Shown here piece by piece: positions 24,873-30,697 of a stretch of 30,697 nt of DNA. The stretch covers positions 1-30,697 of the IMG/VR virus record IMGVR_UViG_3300025305_000087; one strand, written 5' to 3'. This stretch comes from a virus. Made by a program: the position numbers and the translations under genes. How positions within the stretch are numbered: the first letter of the stretch is position 1; every line of letters begins with the position of its first letter. The notes below the pieces were generated by a model. The model did no database searches. It was given only the letters and a program-made list of their open reading frames with translations, and was not told where the DNA came from.

Positions 24873-25118
24873 ATGCCAACGGAAAAAGAATCTAAAAGTG
24901 AAGGGGATGATTCTGCGCTTCGTAGAGTTATAAATAATACTTATATTAATCCATTGTACATCGATGAAAGTTTAGTCGATAACGATGACGACGATGACGA
25001 CGATGATGAGAATTATGAACCGTCTGAACTTGAGAAATTAGCCATGATGGATGAAGATGAGTATGTAGAATACATGGCTGAATATATGAAACGGCATAGA
25101 GAAAGCAATAATAAATGA
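24873..25118 (+). CDS. Small acidic unknown protein
   Basis: This 81-residue protein is not recognised. The GTG at 24864 is in frame, but the ATG at 24873 is preceded by GAGGTGG with five bases of spacing, so I prefer it. A run of Asp near the middle (DNDDDDDDDDEN) is followed by a Glu-rich helix (SELEKLAMMDEDEYVEYMAEYMKRH). It may mimic nucleic acid charge or bind basic proteins, but this is only a guess. It is the first gene of a transcript that also carries thyX, which it overlaps by ATGA. Confidence 0.65.
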   Translation: MPTEKESKSEGDDSALRRVINNTYINPLYIDESLVDNDDDDDDDDENYEPSELEKLAMMDEDEYVEYMAEYMKRHRESNNK

Positions 25119-25894
25119 TAGTAGAACCCCAGGTTTTTTTAATAGGTGAGTCTACAGTTAATAAGGAAGGTCTTAGTGCCTTCCTTACTCATTTAGGAGC
25201 ACCTGAGTGGTCGTCTAATGCGCCAACTGATATAGAGCTTTTAACTGAGGTATACGGTAGAGCTTGTTATAAGTCTTTTGGTACTGAATTGAATCCCAAT
25301 CTGACACGAGTCCGTGGTTCTAATGAAACCTATATTTCTAATGTTATAGAAAAAGGTGATGGATCTGTTTTAGAACATGGAGTGGTGAATTTCTTTTTCT
25401 GTGATGTCAGTCGAGTATTTACCCACGAATTAGTACGTCATCGTGTGGGAACAGCTATGTCCCAAGAGTCTTTACGGTATGTACGTTTGACTGATTTAGA
25501 TTGGTATGCTCCTATATGTATCCAAGAGAATGCTGCCGCTATGACTATCTTTGAGAAGACTATGGATGGACTTTCTAATCTTCAAAAAGACTTGTCAGAG
25601 TTGTATGAATTAGATACGACAAATGATTTTAATTTTAAGAAGCAAATAACTTCAGCTATGCGTCGTATAGCTCCTATAGGATTAGCTACGAATATTGGTT
25701 GGAGTTGTAATATGCGTACTTTACGTCATGTTATTGAGATGCGTACTGATCCAGGGGCGGAAGAGGAGATACGTATTGTTTTCTCCAAAGTAGCAGACAT
25801 AGCTATTGAGCGGTGGCCTAATCTATTTGCAGACTATGAGGTGGATATTATTGACGATCTGCCTTCTTATAAGACTGTGAATAAAAAAGTTTAG
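25115..25894 (+). CDS. thyX: Flavin-dependent thymidylate synthase ThyX
   Basis: This 259-residue enzyme makes dTMP from dUMP using FAD, NADPH and methylenetetrahydrofolate. The signature begins RHR (108-110) and reads RHRVGTAMSQESLRY. Between RHR and S119 there are eight residues, the longer of the two known spacings (RHR-x7/8-S). The start of the fold (VLEHGVVNFFF, THELVRH) and the late segment NMRTLRHVIEMRTDPGAEEEI also match ThyX. With the class II reductase it gives the phage its own thymidine nucleotide supply. It overlaps the preceding gene by ATGA. Confidence 0.93.
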   Translation: MIVEPQVFLIGESTVNKEGLSAFLTHLGAPEWSSNAPTDIELLTEVYGRACYKSFGTELNPNLTRVRGSNETYISNVIEKGDGSVLEHGVVNFFFCDVSRVFTHELVRHRVGTAMSQESLRYVRLTDLDWYAPICIQENAAAMTIFEKTMDGLSNLQKDLSELYELDTTNDFNFKKQITSAMRRIAPIGLATNIGWSCNMRTLRHVIEMRTDPGAEEEIRIVFSKVADIAIERWPNLFADYEVDIIDDLPSYKTVNKKV

Positions 25895-25905
25895 TATGCT
25901 ATAGT
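25882..25905 (+). promoter_or_regulatory. Possible extended -10 promoter
   Basis: TATAGT (25900-25905) has TGC directly before it, an extended -10. No good -35 is found 17-18 bases upstream. It is placed in the short gap after thyX and could start transcription near 25912 for the small genes that follow. Confidence 0.35.
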
Positions 25906-25937
25906 ATTGGCACATTTTGGTGGGTAATGGGGGGGCT

Positions 25938-26243
25938 GTGCCTCGCAGTATTAAGGAAATCGAGCTAACTACAACAGACATTGAAAATGTTCTGTGCCAT
26001 GTCTTAGAGACAATCACGGTCTATGAGTATCCAACTCCTTCTGTATTCTCTGCGTTAACTAGATTAAGTATTGTTTCTTTTCTTAGAGGACGGGGTATTC
26101 ATAAAGATATTGAACTCATTGCGATTGATGTGTTCAGACAGTTCAGTGAATTTTCTAATAAACATAAAAATTATATGTGGTTTACGGATTGGTCGAGAAA
26201 ATTAGTGGAAACGGTAAAAGAAAAGAAGGTAGAAAAGGAATGA
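25938..26243 (+). CDS. Small unknown protein after ThyX
   Basis: This 101-residue protein from GTG 25938 is not recognised; in-frame TTG 25917 and GTG 25920 would add seven or six residues. It looks like a helical protein (EIELTTTDIENVLCHVLE, then FSALTRLSIVSFLRGRG) with a basic C-terminus (KLVETVKEKKVEKE). The start is doubtful: an ATG at 25927 with GGTGGG ahead would read into this frame if the run of seven G at 25929-25935 had one more base. The stop overlaps the next ATG (ATGA), supporting coexpression with the Cys-rich gene. Confidence 0.55.
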   Translation: MPRSIKEIELTTTDIENVLCHVLETITVYEYPTPSVFSALTRLSIVSFLRGRGIHKDIELIAIDVFRQFSEFSNKHKNYMWFTDWSRKLVETVKEKKVEKE

Positions 26244-26674
26244 CGATTTTTTGTAATATTACAGACTGTAAAAACTGGATGCCATTAAACGAAGTTCATC
26301 ATATGAAACACAAGCCTGGATTTACGCCTATGGGAAAAACTGATGAATATACAGGTCAGTGTAGGAATAAATCTATTAAAATTGAATCGACTACGGCTCA
26401 TAGTCAGCACACTAAACAAGTTATAGCTACCTGTGGCAGCTATAATTTAGACGAAGTTAGATATGATAATTTTCAATGTTTAGAAGAGCGTTGTCAGTAT
26501 TTTTTAGACCCTACAACGTGTTCCAAGATTAAATATGATGAAGATTTATATGTAGGTTGGACAGTGGTTTTCGATGGTTTAGAGAGGAAGGATGTTCCTC
26601 GGTGTAAATCCTTTGCACATCGTAAACGGGAAAATGCGTTTAATTGGGGGAACGCCGCTCAAGGAATATTTTAA
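26240..26674 (+). CDS. Cys-rich protein, DUF1540-like pattern
   Basis: This 144-residue protein starts at ATG 26240, which has AAAAGGA ahead and overlaps the previous stop (ATGA); a longer frame from 26177 has no such site. The N-terminal part reads FCNITDCKNWM, GQCRNKSIKI and IATC, and the second half reads FQCLEERCQYF, TTCSKIKY and RCKSFA. Two Cys-rich halves with this spacing resemble DUF1540-type zinc-binding repeats (C-x4-C, then C-x-x-x-x-I-x-I, then C). The function of that family is unknown. The duplicate layout suggests an internal repeat. No membrane segment or signal peptide is seen. Confidence 0.6.
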   Translation: MTIFCNITDCKNWMPLNEVHHMKHKPGFTPMGKTDEYTGQCRNKSIKIESTTAHSQHTKQVIATCGSYNLDEVRYDNFQCLEERCQYFLDPTTCSKIKYDEDLYVGWTVVFDGLERKDVPRCKSFAHRKRENAFNWGNAAQGIF

Positions 26675-26675
26675 T

Positions 26676-26705
26676 TTTACATAAATAGTGTATTTTTGTT
26701 ATAAT
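26676..26705 (+). promoter_or_regulatory. Sigma70-like promoter before packaging genes
   Basis: TTTACA (26676-26681), 18 bases, then a perfect TATAAT (26700-26705), with TGT before the -10. Spacing and the TGn match the promoters at 2373 and 24823. The predicted start near 26712 is only about three bases before the ATG at 26715, so GGAGA (26706-26710) would lie outside the RNA. Confidence 0.6.
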
Positions 26706-26714
26706 GGAGATAAT

Positions 26715-27062
26715 ATGCCTCGATACCCTGAATATGGCGATGATGATTTTTCATTAATGGTGGATCCATTTACTGGTCGTGTAGCTCTAGTCTGTCCTGC
26801 ACCGATTATTGCTTTTGATAATATTGGTGAATTCAATGACTGGGTTACTGGATTATTAGATGCGGTGCCACAGATTACTCGTTCTTTGCACGCTAATGAT
26901 TCTACAGATGAGCCTCCCATCAATAAAGATTATGCTTCGGCGGTGATAGAAACATGGCAGGAACAAATAATGGAAAGTCTAGCGGCAGCCCAAAAGATGA
27001 CTGGACAGAAAAAATCCGTGAAGAAGCACAAAAACTCTATGAACGAGGATCCGAACTTCTAG
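26715..27062 (+). CDS. Unknown small protein before terminase
   Basis: This 115-residue protein is not recognised. ATG 26715 has GGAGA five bases upstream, better than any start further up. The first half is a beta-rich segment (FSLMVDPFTGRVALVCPAP), and the second half is helical (GEFNDWVTGLLDAV, then AVIETWQEQIMESLAAAQKM) with a basic tail (KKSVKKHKNSMNEDPNF). It overlaps the small terminase gene by 109 bases in another frame. Its place at the head of the packaging genes suggests a packaging accessory, without proof. Confidence 0.6.
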   Translation: MPRYPEYGDDDFSLMVDPFTGRVALVCPAPIIAFDNIGEFNDWVTGLLDAVPQITRSLHANDSTDEPPINKDYASAVIETWQEQIMESLAAAQKMTGQKKSVKKHKNSMNEDPNF

Positions 27063-27526
27063 CAATCAGTGAGCAACTTGGCGTGCCTCTGGAATTGCTC
27101 ACTACGTGGTCATTTACGGGACAGTGGGATGTTTTACCTGATACTTTAGTAATTGGTGATGCCGCATTTCCTAGTGCTATAGAGAAAACAGGGAAAAAAG
27201 ATTCCATCTATGACATAACTACAGCGGATATCACACAAGAAGCAAATGATAAGCTTTTAGACGGTTATAGATTAGTCGGTAATGTAGCTCAAGAAGCATT
27301 ACTTAACGACAATATAAAATTTAAAGATAAGAAACAAGCTTCAGATGCTTTGATTGAGAGTTTAAAAGGACAGGTTTCACTTCTAGGGACTGATTTATCT
27401 CAGCAATTTTTACTAGATGTGGCAAAGATAATACGTGAAGAAGTCACAGACCAAGAAATCCTCCAAAGACTCGGTGTTAAACTCACAGCCCTCGGTAGAC
27501 TTTACAATACTAGGATCTCTGCTTAA
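26954..27526 (+). CDS. Probable terminase small subunit
   Basis: This 190-residue protein sits directly before the large terminase, the usual place of TerS. After a Ser/Gly-rich N-terminus, residues ~18-55 (EKIREEAQKLYERGSELL, then ISEQLGVPLELLTTW) look like a helix-turn-helix that would recognise the packaging site. The rest is helical (KDKKQASDALIESLKGQVS, then QQFLLDVAKIIREEV) and suits ring assembly and TerL contact. The ATG at 26954 lies inside the previous gene, and no later ATG precedes the helix-turn-helix, so it is the best start. Its end overlaps TerL by 92 bases. The subunit is assigned by position and fold pattern, since TerS sequences are poorly conserved. Confidence 0.65.
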   Translation: MAGTNNGKSSGSPKDDWTEKIREEAQKLYERGSELLAISEQLGVPLELLTTWSFTGQWDVLPDTLVIGDAAFPSAIEKTGKKDSIYDITTADITQEANDKLLDGYRLVGNVAQEALLNDNIKFKDKKQASDALIESLKGQVSLLGTDLSQQFLLDVAKIIREEVTDQEILQRLGVKLTALGRLYNTRISA

Positions 27527-29402
27527 TGATCCTAGTATTGACTCTACTACAGATATTGTAGAGTTAGAGTCTGACGACATTTGGAGATTTACTCCAGTTG
27601 ATTTAGAAACTTTTCTTTACGGAGAAGAGTATCTAAATCTTACTATGCGACTGTCGGCTCCCCAGCTTGAGTTTGTTAACAATACCTCTAATATCTTTGA
27701 CCCACCGTTTTTCACAGAAAGTGTATTAATGGCGGGGCAGGGTTCTGGTAAAGATACGTGTTCTATATTAATAGGTTTACGTATCGTTTATTTATTGCAT
27801 TGTCTGAAGAGTCCGCAAGAATATTTTGGGATGGATACTAATGGATTCATCGATTCAATTAATGTGGCTCAGAACGCAGACATCGCACGCAACATCTACT
27901 TTAGCACTTTGTCTAATATTCTACGTAGTTCTCCTTTATTCATTGACGATTCTTTACCTCATTTTATTTCCCCTCGTATTACTCAACAGACTGTTACGTT
28001 TCCTAAAAATATACGACTTATTTCGGGTAACTCTGAAAATGAGTCTTGGCAGGGTTACACACCTATTCTGATTATTCTTGATGAGATTGATGCATTCAAG
28101 AGTGAACAGGAACTACAGCGTAGTCATTCTTTACGTAGTGAGGGAGCCGAAGGCGTATATAACACCGCGAAGGCTTTGATTCAGTCTCGTTTTCCTGGGG
28201 TGGGTAAAGTTATTTGTTTGTCTTGGCCTAGATTTAAAGGTTCATTTATACAAAGACGATTCACTAATGGTAAATTAGAGGATCGTACGTTTGTTTCGTG
28301 TAAAGAAGGAGGGCTTCCTTACACTACGTGGGAGTTTAATCCTTCTAAAAAAGAATCTGACTTTATAGATTTTTATGAAACAGATCCTGTATTAGCTCGT
28401 GCTCGTTTTGAGTGTGATCCACCGTTTGCTCGTGATGCCTATATCAAAGACCCACTTCCTATTTTACGTGCCTTTGATGCTGAGATAGATGAAGTTGGAC
28501 AGATAACTTGGGGACGACTTAAAGAGCATAGAGATGAATCAGGATTGCATATTGGAACCAAATATTATATTCATGTGGATTTAGGATTACGACATGCTAA
28601 TGCTGCCGTATGTGTAGCACATCAGGGAGATGAGCATGTTGTCATTGATGTGCTTAAGATTTGGGAACCTGAACCTGACTATGATGTAGATTTTGCCGAT
28701 ATTGAGAATTTTATACTAGGATTACGCGATAAAGGGCATCGTATCGTTAGTGTGACGTATGATAATTATCAATCTGTTAGTTCATTACAAAAATTAGCTA
28801 AATTTGGTATTCCTGCTAAGTATAAATCTATAGGTAGAAGTAGTAGAGAAGCTTACGATACGTTTAAAGATTTACTTTATCAAGAAAAATTAGATGGTTT
28901 TTACGATAAAGCGACGGTAGAAGAGATTTTAGCATTAGATGTAGTATATGGAGATAAAATTGAAGCTCGTCCTGGTATGAAAAAGGATAGAGCGGATGCT
29001 GTAGTCGGTGCAGTACATGGAGTTTTAAAAGAATATAGTACATTAACTGGTATGCGGAATATGGGCGGAATTAACACACTTTTTGAAAATCCGAACAATA
29101 CACAGACAACTGAGAACGAAAAAGCTAGAAATCCTTTAAAAACTCCTACTAATTCGGGCTGGGGGCGAGATGCAGTTCAAGAACGCGTCGTTAGTAGTAG
29201 TTCTGATATATGTGTTGTGTGTAACCGTGTTGGTGGTATAGAATATACTGATGGATTAAGGAATAGAGTATTTGATGGCGATGGGGCATATTGGCGAATA
29301 TGTTTAGTCTGTGCGTCTAAATGGGTAAAAGAAGGCACAGATTGGACTATTTGTAGAGCACCGGATGATTATTCGATGAAAGAAATACTAGGTACGATTT
29401 AA
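27435..29402 (+). CDS. terL: Terminase large subunit with C-terminal zinc ribbon
   Basis: This 655-residue packaging motor cuts and pumps DNA into the capsid. The ATPase has a Walker A at residues 101-108 (GQGSGKDT), unusual in having Asp after GK, and a Walker B with D216-E217 (ILIILDEIDAF). The RNase H-like nuclease has D382 (IHVDLGLRH), D443 (VTYDNYQS) and D518/D521 (KKDRADAVVGA). The last ~75 residues add a four-Cys zinc ribbon, C593-x2-C596 and C623-x2-C626, beyond the usual end. The start is GTG 27435 inside terS; an alternative is GTG 27474. No ribosome site is obvious, so coupling to terS is likely. The stop overlaps the portal ATG. Confidence 0.9.
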   Translation: MKKSQTKKSSKDSVLNSQPSVDFTILGSLLNDPSIDSTTDIVELESDDIWRFTPVDLETFLYGEEYLNLTMRLSAPQLEFVNNTSNIFDPPFFTESVLMAGQGSGKDTCSILIGLRIVYLLHCLKSPQEYFGMDTNGFIDSINVAQNADIARNIYFSTLSNILRSSPLFIDDSLPHFISPRITQQTVTFPKNIRLISGNSENESWQGYTPILIILDEIDAFKSEQELQRSHSLRSEGAEGVYNTAKALIQSRFPGVGKVICLSWPRFKGSFIQRRFTNGKLEDRTFVSCKEGGLPYTTWEFNPSKKESDFIDFYETDPVLARARFECDPPFARDAYIKDPLPILRAFDAEIDEVGQITWGRLKEHRDESGLHIGTKYYIHVDLGLRHANAAVCVAHQGDEHVVIDVLKIWEPEPDYDVDFADIENFILGLRDKGHRIVSVTYDNYQSVSSLQKLAKFGIPAKYKSIGRSSREAYDTFKDLLYQEKLDGFYDKATVEEILALDVVYGDKIEARPGMKKDRADAVVGAVHGVLKEYSTLTGMRNMGGINTLFENPNNTQTTENEKARNPLKTPTNSGWGRDAVQERVVSSSSDICVVCNRVGGIEYTDGLRNRVFDGDGAYWRICLVCASKWVKEGTDWTICRAPDDYSMKEILGTI

Positions 29403-30697
29403 TGGGATTAGTTGATTCACTAGCTAATGTATTTGGAGGACCAGAAGTTCCTGGTTCTCCTGCATCATTGGCTAGCCGTAATATAGCTGGTGGTGAGGCT
29501 CCTACTAATCTTGATCAGTATGGACGCGTTAATGGTCTATTAGGTACATTAGACTCACTCGTTAAGGCTGCTGAAACGGCACAAGGTGCAAATGGTGCTA
29601 CGGGACGTATGTCTCCGTTGGGACTTGATGCAATCATTCAAGACTGGGTCCGTCAGCAATTCATCTATCGACGTAGTATCTTACAAGACTTATATGTTCT
29701 AGCGTATCAAGTCACAGAGATTAGGTCGGTAGTCTTAGCAATCTTACGTGAAGTCTTTAGAAAAGGCTTTTCTACGTGGACACAGAAATATGTTCGTAAA
29801 TGTATTCAATGTGGCAAAGAGTTTGATGAGGAAGAAGACGAACATTGTGATGACTGTTTTGCATTTGAGATCGTAGAGCAAGACGTATTTGATTCTGAAT
29901 ATGATGAGATTGTTACTAAAAAGGTACGTAAATATAAAAGAGACAGTAATGGCGAAAAAATACCTGTCGGAACATCTGTTCCTGATTTTACTCAACAGAA
30001 AGCATTTGATGATTTAATAATTAATGGAAATAGCTTCCATCAATCTCTAGAATCTGTTCTTCATGAATTTATGACGGACATCTTGATTGCTGATGATGGT
30101 TTCTTATTACTTAATAAAGAGTATGAAATAGATCCCGTATCGGGGAAAATCAGTAAATCAAAGATTTTTGAAGTTACTCGATTACATCCTGCATTAACTG
30201 AATATGACATAGATAGGAAGGATGGATTACCAGAACGTTCTCATTTCTTATGTCCGATTCATAGAGAACAACAGACTCATACATCGCCTGGTAGATGTGA
30301 CGTAATAGCTACAGAAGGGTTTAGATGTAATGCTAGATTACTACCCGCTATGTATCGATACTATTGGCGTGGACGTTATCGTTATTATCTAGCGGATGAG
30401 ATATGTCACGCCTCTTTCTTTAATCCGTCTAAAACTTATGGCTATTCTCCTGTTCTTACAGTCTTTGAGAAAGTTCTGTCTATCGTAGGGGCAGACAGGA
30501 CGCTCTATAGATACTGGTATGAACGGCGAATTCCACCGGGGTTATTAATCACCTATACCGATGATCCTGAATCCTTGGAAACAGAAATTGAACGGGTTAA
30601 GACGCAAATGCTTAATGACCCGAACACGTTCCCGTGGGTTGCAGCATCGGCTAGAAATAATCGTGGTAAGACTGACTTTGTTAAGTTAGCGTATACC
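29402..30697 (+). CDS. Portal protein, 3' partial, with inserted Cys motifs
   Basis: The frame runs off the right edge; 432 residues are visible. The ATG overlaps the terL stop (TAATG). Portal marks are the segment EIRSVVLAILREVFRKGF, then YWRGRYRYYLADEICH, and GYSPVLTVFEKVLSI followed by YRYWYERRIPPGLL, all typical of portal proteins, which form the dodecameric ring through which DNA enters. Two Cys-rich insertions are seen: C134-x2-C137 with C149-x2-C152, and C284-x2-H287 with C299 and C309. Zinc sites in a portal are uncommon, and they echo the zinc ribbon of the neighbouring terminase. A missing C-terminus prevents comparing length. Confidence 0.85.
   Translation, partial: MGLVDSLANVFGGPEVPGSPASLASRNIAGGEAPTNLDQYGRVNGLLGTLDSLVKAAETAQGANGATGRMSPLGLDAIIQDWVRQQFIYRRSILQDLYVLAYQVTEIRSVVLAILREVFRKGFSTWTQKYVRKCIQCGKEFDEEEDEHCDDCFAFEIVEQDVFDSEYDEIVTKKVRKYKRDSNGEKIPVGTSVPDFTQQKAFDDLIINGNSFHQSLESVLHEFMTDILIADDGFLLLNKEYEIDPVSGKISKSKIFEVTRLHPALTEYDIDRKDGLPERSHFLCPIHREQQTHTSPGRCDVIATEGFRCNARLLPAMYRYYWRGRYRYYLADEICHASFFNPSKTYGYSPVLTVFEKVLSIVGADRTLYRYWYERRIPPGLLITYTDDPESLETEIERVKTQMLNDPNTFPWVAASARNNRGKTDFVKLAYT

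Noticed and set aside
24990-25012. Tandem GATGAC-type repeat as a regulatory repeat
   Set aside because: It encodes the Asp run of the small acidic protein and is explained by coding.

Overview
This window is about 30.7 kb of a tailed double-stranded DNA bacteriophage (Caudoviricetes-type) or an environmental phage contig. Every supported gene lies on the + strand, and most neighbours are packed tightly with TAATG, TAGTG or ATGA stop/start overlaps. The evidence for a phage is a tail baseplate/hub-like protein at the left end, a complete phage replication and recombination set, and a small terminase, large terminase and portal at the right end. The host is probably a bacterium, because several gaps hold sigma70-like promoters, one gap holds a clear intrinsic terminator, and some starts have Shine-Dalgarno sites. 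The host lineage cannot be fixed from the sequence. The DNA looks AT-rich. No integrase, tRNA, rRNA or CRISPR array was seen, and no gene-free stretch exceeds 300 bases (the longest gaps are about 90 bases).

Layout. (1) 1-2357: a tail hub-like protein (its start lies outside the window) and a small unknown protein. (2) 2373-12078: a promoter followed by a replication cluster: DnaB-like helicase, small membrane protein, CHC2/TOPRIM primase, probable ssDNA-binding protein, small unknown protein, beta-clamp-like protein, family A DNA polymerase with 3'-5' exonuclease, RecA, unknown basic protein, DUF559/Vsr-like nuclease, Cas4/RecB-like nuclease, coiled-coil protein and RuvC-like resolvase. It ends at a strong intrinsic terminator (12109-12155). 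(3) 12177-14541: an adenosylcobalamin-dependent (class II) ribonucleotide reductase and a 32-residue one-helix membrane peptide. (4) 14551-24694: three very large adjacent genes that encode 'polyvalent' multidomain proteins. (5) 24694-27062: small zinc-ribbon, acidic and Cys-rich proteins and the flavin-dependent thymidylate synthase ThyX, with several promoter-like sites. (6) 26954-30697: TerS, TerL and portal (the portal runs off the right end).

The most unusual part is region 4. A roughly 70-86 residue module occurs five times across the three genes: three times in the 2097-residue protein and once each in the 569- and 710-residue proteins. It consists of a helix resembling NLSKLLxLxTxLEYLxK, a turn segment with RGxRGGxYY, an acidic stretch, and a tail resembling EREIxVVQAPExE. 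Each copy stands just in front of a different catalytic unit: an R-S-E ADP-ribosyltransferase (ART), a group of further ART-like domains ending in a second R-S-E ART, an RNA-polymerase-like barrel plus a zincin metallopeptidase, a PI3/4-kinase/HipA-like kinase, and a type IB topoisomerase. A DUF192 domain sits at the very front. My inference is that the module is a shared targeting or processing tag for a set of effector proteins, perhaps packaged in the capsid and injected with the DNA, as known for the T4 Alt ADP-ribosyltransferase. The sequence shows the repeated module directly; its function is a hypothesis.

Together the genes suggest a largely self-sufficient lytic phage. It would make its own dNTPs (class II RNR and ThyX), replicate with its own helicase, primase, clamp, polymerase and RecA, resolve branched DNA (RuvC and PD-(D/E)XK nucleases), package through TerS/TerL/portal, and probably act on the host with ADP-ribosyltransferases, a kinase and a protease.
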